Below, piece after piece: positions 52,294 through 59,939 of a stretch of 64,000 nt of DNA. This DNA comes from Scandinavium sp051650185 (GTDB lineage Bacteria > Pseudomonadota > Gammaproteobacteria > Enterobacterales > Enterobacteriaceae): positions 62,001 to 126,000 of the forward strand of contig NZ_JBOFIN010000094.1 of assembly GCF_051650185.1 (NCBI RefSeq), given 5' to 3'. A model generated the notes under the pieces. That model ran no database searches, had not been told where the DNA came from, and saw only the letters and a list, made by a program, of their open reading frames with translations. Positions within the stretch are counted from its first letter, which is position 1, and every line of letters begins with the position of its first letter. A program made the translations under genes and the position numbers.

Positions 52294-52381
52294 TGCATAA
52301 GTCATATCAGATTTCGCGCCTTACTCATGTCTGTCTTTTTATTCTAGAATGATTATTCAGGTATGGCAGAGGAATTCAAAA

Positions 52382-53254
52382 GTGAATTATTCATTATTAA
52401 ACAATAACCTGAAAATGCCGATGGCTGGTTTTGGTGTTTTTCAGGTAACAGATAAAGAAGAGTGTAAACAGTCAGTATTGACTGCTATTCGTACTGGCTA
52501 CCGCCTTATCGATACCGCAGCAGTTTACGGTAATGAAGATGCCGTTGGTGACGCCGTACGCGAGGCTATTGCCGAAGGGTTATGCAGCCGCGAAGAGCTG
52601 TTTATTACCTCAAAACTATGGGTACAGGACATGGCCAGTTACGATATGGCCAAAGCAGGAATTGAAGCGTCGTTAGAAAAATCAGGGCTGGAATATTTTG
52701 ATCTTTATTTGCTGCATCAGGCCATGCGTGATTACTTCAGCGCGTGGCGTGCGCTGGAAGATGCCTATGATGCCGGTAAGCTTAAGGCGATTGGGGTGTC
52801 CAATTTCTATGCTCATGTATTAGCAAATTTCTGCGAAACCGTCAGAATCAGGCCAATGGTGAACCAGGTTGAATTACATCCTTACTTTGCGCAGCCTGCT
52901 GCACTTGAAACCATGAAGTATTACAACGTTCAGCCGGAAGCATGGGCCCCCTTAGGCGGCGGAAGGCATAAGCCCTATGAAAATGAAATGCTGCAGCGAA
53001 TTGCTGATACTCACAAAAAGACAGTTGCTCAGGTTGTCCTGCGCTGGAATGTGCAGCGTGGTGTCACTGTTATCCCTAAATCCACCCGTCAAGAACGTAT
53101 TGAAGAGAACTTTGCCATCTGGGATTTCGCATTGACTGAGAGTGAAATGGAACAAATTAACATGCTCGATTTAGGCTACGTTGGTGATGCCGTGAAGCAC
53201 TTTAACCCTGAATTTGTGCGTGGCTGTCTTGGTGTGAAAATTCACGATCGCTAA
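52382..53254 (+). CDS. Aldo/keto reductase, AKR5-like (module C side)
   Basis: 290-residue cytosolic AKR. Tetrad residues are in RLIDTAAVYGNED, FITSKLWVQD and LYLLHQAMRDYFSAW; the cofactor region is VIPKSTRQERIEEN. GTG at 52382 with GAGGAATTC upstream is the likely start; an ATG 11 codons earlier is the alternative. The LLHQAM.DYF stretch differs from the usual LIHxP, as in a few AKR5 enzymes. Confidence 0.9.
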   Translation: MNYSLLNNNLKMPMAGFGVFQVTDKEECKQSVLTAIRTGYRLIDTAAVYGNEDAVGDAVREAIAEGLCSREELFITSKLWVQDMASYDMAKAGIEASLEKSGLEYFDLYLLHQAMRDYFSAWRALEDAYDAGKLKAIGVSNFYAHVLANFCETVRIRPMVNQVELHPYFAQPAALETMKYYNVQPEAWAPLGGGRHKPYENEMLQRIADTHKKTVAQVVLRWNVQRGVTVIPKSTRQERIEENFAIWDFALTESEMEQINMLDLGYVGDAVKHFNPEFVRGCLGVKIHDR

Positions 53255-53269
53255 TGCTGATATTGGTAC

Positions 53270-53293
53270 TGAGCCTTCAATAATGAAGGCTCA
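53270..53293. terminator. Bidirectional terminator between AKR and hydrolase
   Basis: TGAGCCTTC / GAAGGCTCA, 9 perfect pairs with an AATAAT loop, between two convergent genes. Confidence 0.7.
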
Positions 53294-53306
53294 ATACGAC
53301 TTCTTT

Positions 53307-54371
53307 CTACTGCAGATTTTTTTCTTTCAGGAACTGACTCACCAAATCAGCAATTTGCACATTATTGAGATCAGAGAACGGGAAGTGGGTATTCCCTTTG
53401 ATTCCCACTTCAGGCAAATGCGTTACCGTCACATCCCCGCCATGCTTGTTCACCACGTCACGCCACTCACGCGCCATCGCCAGACGTACTCGCCAGCTGT
53501 CCTGCGCGGGCATGGCGACAGGCTTATCCGGTATGTTATCGCCGTAAATAATCAGAATCGGGATTTTGGTCAGAGCCATAAACTGCTCCATCGGCACCGG
53601 CTCACCCTTCAGCGTGTCAAACGCGCTTGGCATAGGGGCTGGGAGCTCTTTCTCCGGGAAGACAAAGCTGCTGCCAGGCTCGAAGGCGACAATGGCTTTG
53701 ACCTTGTCATTTTTCATCGCCGTGTACCAGCCTGGTCCGCCACCCTGAGAGTGGGTGAAGAGGATAGCGGGGCCGGATTTATCCACTACTGCAGACATCG
53801 CATCAGAGATGACATTGATATCAAACGGCCCGGTGTTCGGGGTCATCTGACGGAAATACTGGTTCAACGCTTCTTTGTCGTGAGAGAACTGAACGCCTTT
53901 AAAATACTCTGGCCACACGCCAACGCGGAACTGATTGAACCACATTTGTTCATCCGGTTTTGGCGTAACAGTACCTTCTACAGTCGTGCGTCCGGCGCTG
54001 CCCCGACGCGGCTGATCGACAAGATAAGTTGAGAACCCGCGACGCAGGAATATATTCTGGAACCCTTCGCGACCATCCGGGGTACTTTCCCAGGTACGGG
54101 AGAACTGACCCGCGCCGTGCAGCATGACGATAGGGTATTTATGCGGATTCTCCGGAATTTGGTAGAACACTGAAGCATGATCGCCATGCCAGGTTTGGCC
54201 AGCTGAATCCAGCGGCTTTTTCGCGTCAAATGTTCCTGGTGCGGTGATGATAGTGCCACCAGCAGAAAAGCTTCCTTGTTCCTGAATGACCAGCGGCTCG
54301 GCATAGACCGACTGAGCCACCAGGCCACCCGCCATTACGCAGATGGCCAGCGTTTTTAAGATTGTCTTCAA
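53307..54371 (-). CDS. Exported alpha/beta hydrolase, Ser nucleophile (module C)
   Basis: 354 residues with a signal peptide ending near SVYA-EPL. The core has YPIVMLHGAGQFSRTWESTP (oxyanion HG) and nucleophile elbow LFTHSQGGGPGW near residue 213; the acid is likely in IYGDNIPD and the His in IKGNTHFPFSD. An esterase or lactonase of the periplasm; the substrate is unknown. It is unrelated in detail to the Cys-type hydrolases at 43103 and 59940. It lies 107 bp downstream of the flavodoxin gene on the same strand and may have its own promoter. Confidence 0.9.
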   Translation of the reverse strand: MKTILKTLAICVMAGGLVAQSVYAEPLVIQEQGSFSAGGTIITAPGTFDAKKPLDSAGQTWHGDHASVFYQIPENPHKYPIVMLHGAGQFSRTWESTPDGREGFQNIFLRRGFSTYLVDQPRRGSAGRTTVEGTVTPKPDEQMWFNQFRVGVWPEYFKGVQFSHDKEALNQYFRQMTPNTGPFDINVISDAMSAVVDKSGPAILFTHSQGGGPGWYTAMKNDKVKAIVAFEPGSSFVFPEKELPAPMPSAFDTLKGEPVPMEQFMALTKIPILIIYGDNIPDKPVAMPAQDSWRVRLAMAREWRDVVNKHGGDVTVTHLPEVGIKGNTHFPFSDLNNVQIADLVSQFLKEKNLQ

Positions 54372-54478
54372 GATTACATCCTCTGTTATGTTTGCCGTTC
54401 AATCATATCTGAGTAGTCAGCGTTAATTATTTAGCACCCCTGATTGCCCTTATTTGGCAGACTCATGAATGCGGACGA

Positions 54479-55063
54479 TTAAATGCGTATTGTCTCTAAC
54501 CAACTGGTGACCGTTTCAGTGGTTCTTCGCTCCTGGTCGCATTCAATGACCAGCGGTTTTTCCCGACGTGCAGTCGGGGCAAGACGGGTAAGGATGTCGT
54601 CGCTGTCTCCTTTACCGTAGCCACCGTGAGTAATGAAGGGGATGATTAACTTGCCCGCAAGGTTGTGGCTGCTGAGAAATGTTTGCACTACAGGCGGCAC
54701 GCTGGTCCCCCAGATCGGAAAGCCTAAATACAGGGTCTCGTAGCGTGAGATATCTGCGATGCTATTTTTCAATGCCGGTTTGACTCCCCGCTCACGCTCA
54801 TTTTTCGCCTGTTCAACGGTCTGAAAATAGTCTTCTGGGTAAGGCGTAGCCGGTTCGATTTCAAACAGATCGGTATTCAGGTTGCGGTGAATGACGCCCG
54901 CAATGACTCGTGTATTTCCGCTGCGGGAAAAGTACGCCACCAGAACATGGCTTTTACCCTGCACGTTTGCGTTTCCGGTGGCCGCCGATGCCAGGGAGAC
55001 GTTCGCCAGCGTCAGTCCGGCAAGCGCGGTGATCAACATTCTGCGGTTGGGATCGTGCTCCAT
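54479..55063 (-). CDS. Tat-leader flavodoxin (module C)
   Basis: 194 residues. The leader MEHDPNRRMLITALAGLTLA ends near SLASA-ATG and has the twin arginine followed by hydrophobic residues, as in Tat substrates; cofactor-loaded flavodoxins would need Tat. The mature part is Flavodoxin_4: VLVAYFSRSGNTRVIAGVI (FMN phosphate loop), LYLGFPIWGTSVPPVVQTFL and ITHGGYGKGDS. RBS AGGAGC. 12 bp after the CMD gene, so co-transcribed. Confidence 0.88.
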   Translation of the reverse strand: MEHDPNRRMLITALAGLTLANVSLASAATGNANVQGKSHVLVAYFSRSGNTRVIAGVIHRNLNTDLFEIEPATPYPEDYFQTVEQAKNERERGVKPALKNSIADISRYETLYLGFPIWGTSVPPVVQTFLSSHNLAGKLIIPFITHGGYGKGDSDDILTRLAPTARREKPLVIECDQERRTTETVTSWLETIRI

Positions 55064-55075
55064 AGCCAGCTCCTG

Positions 55076-55834
55076 TTAGTTTGCGAGTGCCTGTTGGAGC
55101 GCCTTTTCAGCTCGCGTTGCTGCATCACTTTCGCCATGTTCACGCAGAACCTGCGCCAGCTGGCGCAGCTGCGCTGCCGTCAGGCCGACCCGCATGCTGG
55201 CTCGGGTATGCGACAACAGCTGAGCCTCAACGCCCGGCGTGGCTGCTAATGCGCCAACCGTTGCCAGCTCGCGGCTTTGCCAGTCGAGGTTATCGCGGGC
55301 GAAAATGTCGCCGAAAAGATGCGTTTGCAGGAACTGGTTAATGACCGGGGCAAAATCAAACAGCGGGCCCTGGACAGGAGCGCCTGAGATTTTTGTCTGG
55401 TTTGCCGTACCGACACGGCGAAGCTCATCCCCTACAGGGATCGGGGCAACCGGTTCTTTACCCTCAACGTCTTTGATACCACGTTGTTTACGTGCTTCGA
55501 CGACTTTCATCAGTTCATTAAGCGCATTCAGGCTACGAGGGAAGCCCGTATAGGCATAAAGTTGGACGAGAATCTCTTTGGTTTCGTTTATCGTGAGTTC
55601 TGCGTCAAGACCCTGATTCAGGGCTGCATTCAGCTTATCCATCTGGCTACTGGCCATCGATGCCGCAATCAACGGGATGGCCTGTTGGCTGGCTGACAGC
55701 GTATCTGAAACCCTTTGTTCGTGGTTCATTTCTGAGGCTCCTTTATTGACGGGCGCAGCATGTGCCGCGAGACCAAAACCAAAGGTCAGCAGTACCGCTG
55801 CCGCTAATGCTTTAATGGGCGTGGTATTGTTCAT
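55076..55834 (-). CDS. Exported tandem CMD-family protein (module C)
   Basis: 252 residues with a signal peptide ending near AAHA-APV. Domain 1 has LNQGLDAELTINETKEILVQ and LYAYTGFPRSLNALNELM. Domain 2 has FARDNLDWQSRELATVGALA and RVGLTAAQLRQLAQVL. It lacks CxxC and belongs to a different subtype from the proteins at 40074 and 50384. Its start overlaps the end of the cupin gene by 23 bp, so translation is probably coupled. Confidence 0.9.
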   Translation of the reverse strand: MNNTTPIKALAAAVLLTFGFGLAAHAAPVNKGASEMNHEQRVSDTLSASQQAIPLIAASMASSQMDKLNAALNQGLDAELTINETKEILVQLYAYTGFPRSLNALNELMKVVEARKQRGIKDVEGKEPVAPIPVGDELRRVGTANQTKISGAPVQGPLFDFAPVINQFLQTHLFGDIFARDNLDWQSRELATVGALAATPGVEAQLLSHTRASMRVGLTAAQLRQLAQVLREHGESDAATRAEKALQQALAN

Positions 55835-56291
55835 CTGTCACTAACTCCTTCCAGTTAACGCTTTTGCCATCCACAATCCCGGTTATCGCCAGATGCGTCA
55901 TCGCGCTGCCGGGTGCCGCCCCGTGCCAGTGTTTGACGCCCTCCGGGCAAGAGACAATGTCACCGGCGCGGATAACCTGCACCGGCTGGCCTTCTTGTTG
56001 GGTGAGTCCAACGCCCGAGGTCACAATTAGCCGCTGACCTGCCGGATGCGTATGCCAGGCGGAACGTGCCCCAGGTTCAAAGGTGACATAAGCTCCGGAA
56101 ACCGGGATGTCGTTATCTGGCGTGAAGAGAGGATCAACGCGGACGCGACCGGTAAAGTTTTCTGCAGGCCCATACACAGCGTTCTGACTTCCTGCGGGGG
56201 CGATATAGACAGCAGGATTTTGCTCCGCTGCCCAGGATGAACATGTGAAGAGGGGCAGTAACAGCCCGAGGTAACGTAAATGTCCGATCAT
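55812..56291 (-). CDS. Exported cupin, hydroxynitrile-lyase-like (module C)
   Basis: 159 residues from MIGHLRYLGLL (AAGGACGC upstream); the frame in front runs into the histidine kinase gene and is excluded. A signal peptide ends near SSWA-AEQ. Cupin motif 1 is GARSAWHTHPAGQRLIVTSG and motif 2 GDIVSCPEGVKHWHGA, with the same His-x-His-x3-Gln plus His set as the copy at 39603; the tail DGKSVNWKELVTDEQYH is also shared. A CusR-type box lies about 80 bp upstream, so this cupin-CMD-flavodoxin unit probably has its own regulated promoter inside the kinase gene. Confidence 0.9.
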   Translation of the reverse strand: MIGHLRYLGLLLPLFTCSSWAAEQNPAVYIAPAGSQNAVYGPAENFTGRVRVDPLFTPDNDIPVSGAYVTFEPGARSAWHTHPAGQRLIVTSGVGLTQQEGQPVQVIRAGDIVSCPEGVKHWHGAAPGSAMTHLAITGIVDGKSVNWKELVTDEQYHAH

Positions 56292-56355
56292 GCAAAGCGT
56301 CCTTATCAATGAAGAGGGAATTGCCTGCCATGATTTTATCGAGGGGGTAATGACG

Positions 56356-57813
56356 TCAGGCTGACGCCCCCCTGACAATTCTGTCAGTTAACCCGGTGCC
56401 CGGCTCAGCGCCGGAGTGAGCGTTGCTCGACGTGTTATCCGCCAGGATCGCAAAGTTGAGGCCAAATGTATTGATGCCACCTTCACTACGGGCAAAGACA
56501 TCTCCCCGGTGCATAATGGCAACAGCACGCACGATCGACAGGCCCAGCCCATGATGGGTATCACTTCTCGCCCGGGAGGTGTCTACGCGATAGAACCGCT
56601 CGAAAAGCCGGTGTAAGTGCTCTGGTGCTATCGGATCGCCCAGGTTAGAAACTTCAACACAGGCTTGATGACCTGTTTCGCTTAACCGCACCGTAACCGT
56701 GCTGTTGGAGGGTGAGTGTCTTGCGCTATTTTCCAGTAAATTGGCCAGTGAGCGGTGGAACAGTCGTCGGTCGATGTGTGCGGTGACATCTCCCTCTACA
56801 TCAAGAGAAAGCTGTTTTTCAGCAAAAGAAGGCTCTACATACTCCGCTGTTTTCAGGGTTTCTTCCCGCAGGGAGACCTGCGTAAGCTGGGACGCATGTT
56901 CACCCGCATGGGCATGGGACAGGAACAGCATGTCGTTAACGATAGCCGTCATGCGTTCAAGTTCTTCCAGATTGGAACCCAGTAACTCTTCCAGTTCATC
57001 ATGTGAACGTCGGCGCGCGAGGCCCAGCTGCGTCTGGCCAATCAGGTTAGTCAGCGGAGTCCGGAGTTCATGCGCAACATCGGCATTAAAGCTTTCGAGC
57101 TGCCGCCAGGCGACCTCTTGCCGTTCCAGCACGCCATTAAAAGATGATGCTAACTGCTGTAATTCGTCAGGTAATGCTTCGGTATTAAGGCGCTGACCAT
57201 GGTCCCCGGGAGCGAGTCGCCGGGCCTGTTTACTGAGCGCCCTAACGGGACGAAGACCGATCCTTGAAACGATGTATCCCAGTAAGGCGACAATCACGAC
57301 GCCCAGTGCGGTAATGATCAGCAATGTACGCGTGAACGCATCGAGTGTGCCCATGTACGGCGTGGAGTCGATGGCAACCACATAGCGCAGCTCAGGCCTT
57401 TCACCGTTGGCGGAGATCGTTTTCACTAACAGGAACAGCGAGCAGGCACCTTCTGATGCGCCGGGCACTTTATTAAAGCCTTCCTGTAAAGAAGACCACT
57501 GAACGCCCACCGGTGGTGTTCCCCCCATGCTAAAGCGTGGGTTATCGCTCACTATCCAGTAGCGAACGCGTTCACCTTCTGAATTGGTTAACACGGTGAA
57601 TTTATTGGCCAGCGTCGACCAGCCGTCAGCCGAGGTTCGCGCGGTGATCCACGGACTCATTAATGATTCCCGGAATAGCAGCTCGTTGTGCATCTGCTTT
57701 TGCAAAGAGTCATGCAGGGAACTTCTTAACAGGATGCCGATAATTGACACAATCAGCAGCGCGGATAGGGCAAACATCAGCGCCAGGTGAACGGAGATGG
57801 AACGCTTAGGCAT
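56356..57813 (-). CDS. Sensor histidine kinase, CusS/HprS (heavy-metal/oxidant sensor) type
   Basis: 485 residues. Membrane helices at about 10-30 and 160-182 enclose a periplasmic sensor; HAMP, HisKA with FNADVAHELRTPLTNLIGQT (His near residue 245), N box LANLLENSARHSP and G box HHGLGLSIVRAV follow. The order and phrases (LLGSNLEELERMTAIVNDML, then LFERFYRVD) are those of the CusS/HprS/PcoS group. No Met- or His-rich metal loop is seen in the sensor, so an oxidant or organic electrophile is as likely as copper. 14 bp after the response regulator. Confidence 0.93.
   Translation of the reverse strand: MPKRSISVHLALMFALSALLIVSIIGILLRSSLHDSLQKQMHNELLFRESLMSPWITARTSADGWSTLANKFTVLTNSEGERVRYWIVSDNPRFSMGGTPPVGVQWSSLQEGFNKVPGASEGACSLFLLVKTISANGERPELRYVVAIDSTPYMGTLDAFTRTLLIITALGVVIVALLGYIVSRIGLRPVRALSKQARRLAPGDHGQRLNTEALPDELQQLASSFNGVLERQEVAWRQLESFNADVAHELRTPLTNLIGQTQLGLARRRSHDELEELLGSNLEELERMTAIVNDMLFLSHAHAGEHASQLTQVSLREETLKTAEYVEPSFAEKQLSLDVEGDVTAHIDRRLFHRSLANLLENSARHSPSNSTVTVRLSETGHQACVEVSNLGDPIAPEHLHRLFERFYRVDTSRARSDTHHGLGLSIVRAVAIMHRGDVFARSEGGINTFGLNFAILADNTSSNAHSGAEPGTGLTDRIVRGASA
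56373..56386. promoter_or_regulatory. CusR-type box, copy 2 (before cupin-CMD-flavodoxin)
   Basis: TGACA-ATTC-TGTCA; with the flanking C and G it forms 6-bp arms. It overlaps the last codons of the histidine kinase and lies 82 bp upstream of the cupin start codon. Same form as copies 1 (32727) and 3 (59782). Confidence 0.65.
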
Positions 57814-57827
57814 GCTTATCCCTTCAT

Positions 57828-58508
57828 TTATTCGGACCGCACTTCAAGGACATAACCCATGCCACGAACGGTATGCAGCAGTTTGATATCGAACGGGGCA
57901 TCCACTTTGGCCCGAAGTCGTTTAATGGCGACTTCAACCACGTTGGCATCGCTGTCAAAATTCATGTCCCATATTTGCTCCGCAATCATCATCTTTGACA
58001 GAATCTTCCCCTGATGCCGGGACAGAAGGCTTAACAGGGAAAACTCTTTTGCGGTTAGTTCCAGTCTCGTTCCGGCGCGGAATACGCGGCGAGCCAACAG
58101 GTCGAGATGCAGATCGTGGATTTTTAGTTGGGTGATATCTGCGCCATCCGTCGCGCGGCGACGCACCAGTGCCTGAATACGCGCCACCAGTTCGATGAGA
58201 GAGAAGGGCTTGGGGAGGTAATCATCTGCGCCAAGACGAAGTCCTTTAACGCGTTCATCGACCGATCCCCGTGCCGAGAGCATCAGCACCGGCGTTTGTT
58301 TGGCTGCTCGGACACCCTCAAGTACCCGATAGCCATCCATTCCAGGCAACATCACATCAAGGATTATCGCGTCGTAGTCGAACTCCAGCGCGTAATGAAG
58401 TCCTTCAGCGCCATCTGCAGAGACATCTACCGTAAACCCTGACTCACCCAGTGCACGGGAGAGATAGGTTGACGTTTTTTCTTCATCTTCGACTAACAAC
58501 AGACGCAT
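57828..58508 (-). CDS. Response regulator, CusR/HprR type (OmpR family)
   Basis: 226 residues: receiver with phospho-Asp in AIILDVMLPGMDGYRVLEG near residue 51 and winged helix with QIWDMNFDSDANVVEVAIKR and HTVRGMGYVLEV, both typical of CusR. The recognition helix resembles that of CusR ([20 protein letters not shown]), which fits the TGACA-N4-TGTCA boxes nearby. Operon: AKR (58523) is downstream, the divergent promoter region is not directly in front, so AKR, regulator and kinase order on the minus strand is AKR first, then regulator, then kinase. Confidence 0.93.
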   Translation of the reverse strand: MRLLLVEDEEKTSTYLSRALGESGFTVDVSADGAEGLHYALEFDYDAIILDVMLPGMDGYRVLEGVRAAKQTPVLMLSARGSVDERVKGLRLGADDYLPKPFSLIELVARIQALVRRRATDGADITQLKIHDLHLDLLARRVFRAGTRLELTAKEFSLLSLLSRHQGKILSKMMIAEQIWDMNFDSDANVVEVAIKRLRAKVDAPFDIKLLHTVRGMGYVLEVRSE

Positions 58509-58522
58509 AACGGGACTTCCTC

Positions 58523-59689
58523 TTAACTTTTCATGGGTGCTTCAACATCGGAATAAACCTGCACGGTATCCGGCAGACGTTGACCCTGGATAGTAATGGC
58601 GTCCAGTGAGCGGGTGAGCTCGGTCATCTCGGCGGAAGTCAGCGACACGCCGGTAGCCGCTGTGTTTTGCAGCATATGGTCTTTATTGGTGGTGCCAGGA
58701 ATGGGAACAATCCACGGTTTACGCGCCAGGATCCATGCCAGAGCAATCTGTCCCGGTGCCGCATTTTTTCGTATTGCCCAGGATTTCAGTAGTTCAACCA
58801 GCTGTAAGTTGTGTGGCAAGTTTTCAGGCGTGAAACGCGTTTCTGTCGCGCGGAAATCACCGGCAGCGAACCGGGTATTCTCATCAATCCAGCCCGTTAA
58901 AAATTGCACGCCGAGTGGGCTCCATGGTACGAACCCAATGCCCAGCTCTTCACACACCGGAAATACCTGCTTTTCAGGGCCACGCCAGAGCATGGAGTAT
59001 TCACTTTGCACGGCGGTAACGGGTAATGCCGCATGAGCGCGTCTCAACGTATTGATGCCCATTTCAGACAGACCCCAGTGCAGGACTTTCCCCTGATCCA
59101 TTAAATCTTTCACCACACCGGCGACATCTTCGATAGGGATCTGCGGATCAACCCGGTGTTGATACAGTAAGTCGATGCGATCGGTACGCAGGCGTTTGAG
59201 CATATTGTCGACGACCTGTCGGATATGCTCAGGTCTGCTGTTAAGGCCCGGCAGACGCTTACCCGTCAGTTGGTCAATGTTCCAGCCAAACTTGGTGGCG
59301 ATAACGATTTTGTCCCTGAACGGGGCGACGCCTTCCCCGAGAATTTTTTCGACTTCAAACGGGCCGTAGGCTTCAGCAGCGTCGAAGAACGTTACCCCTT
59401 CATCAAATGCCCGGTGGATAACATTGATCATCTCGGGACGCCAGGGAACGGAGGTGTCGTATTTGCGACTCATGTTCTGCACGCCCAGACCGATGGCAGA
59501 AACTTCCAGCTTCCCGAGTTTACGCTTGCCCGGAGCAGCAGGGCGATGGTCGGATTGTCTGGACGAATCGACCTGAGAGGATTGGCTCGCAGCCGATACA
59601 TGGGGAATCAGCGAGGCGGCGGCAACACCGGCCCCGGCGACTAATAGCTTGCGCCGCGCTGGCATCGCTGGGTCATTCTGGCTTTTCAT
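58523..59689 (-). CDS. Aldo/keto reductase with twin-arginine leader
   Basis: 388 residues, about 50 longer than the cytosolic AKR at 34045, to which it is otherwise closely similar. The extra N-terminus PARRKLLVAGAGVAAASLIP, ending near VSA-ASQ, is a Tat-type signal. Tetrad residues are kept: FFDAAEAYGPFE (Asp, Tyr), IVIATKFGWN (Lys), LLYQHRVDPQIP (His). A periplasmic NADPH-type reductase is unusual, because free NADPH is scarce there; the cofactor may be exported with the folded enzyme. First gene before the response regulator (14-bp gap). RBS AAAGGAGCG. Confidence 0.9.
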   Translation of the reverse strand: MKSQNDPAMPARRKLLVAGAGVAAASLIPHVSAASQSSQVDSSRQSDHRPAAPGKRKLGKLEVSAIGLGVQNMSRKYDTSVPWRPEMINVIHRAFDEGVTFFDAAEAYGPFEVEKILGEGVAPFRDKIVIATKFGWNIDQLTGKRLPGLNSRPEHIRQVVDNMLKRLRTDRIDLLYQHRVDPQIPIEDVAGVVKDLMDQGKVLHWGLSEMGINTLRRAHAALPVTAVQSEYSMLWRGPEKQVFPVCEELGIGFVPWSPLGVQFLTGWIDENTRFAAGDFRATETRFTPENLPHNLQLVELLKSWAIRKNAAPGQIALAWILARKPWIVPIPGTTNKDHMLQNTAATGVSLTSAEMTELTRSLDAITIQGQRLPDTVQVYSDVEAPMKS

Positions 59690-59781
59690 TAATCGCTCCT
59701 TTTATCCGAAAATTGAACATGAATCGCATTTTAGCGGGACCATTCTGCCTTCTGATTGCCAACATAAAGCTGACGGCTACC

Positions 59782-59838
59782 TGACAGCGTTGTCAGAAAT
59801 GTTTCCCCATCCCAGTCTGTTCCCTGACAAAAATGTTA
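59782..59838. promoter_or_regulatory. CusR-type boxes, copy 3 and a variant, in the AKR/hydrolase divergent promoter
   Basis: TGACA-GCGT-TGTCA (59782-59795, 6-bp arms with flanking C and G) and the one-mismatch TGACA-AAAA-TGTTA (59825-59838). A reversed pair TGTCA-N6-TGACA is at 59845-59860. The sites lie between the divergent AKR-regulator-kinase operon and the hydrolase at 59940, fitting autoregulation and control of both. Confidence 0.65.
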
Positions 59839-59939
59839 TTTCCCTGTCACGATGCTGACAGCCCTTACTCCCTAATCTGAGCCTGCAAATTTGATTCCGC
59901 GAGCCTGAATAACCAGGCCAGTACTCATCGGGAGAGACC

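Noticed and set aside
29556..55834. Idea that the exported CMD proteins extend the pca pathway
   Set aside because: They have two domains and export leaders, and sit with redox genes under different regulators. The true PcaC is the single-domain cytosolic protein in the pca operon.
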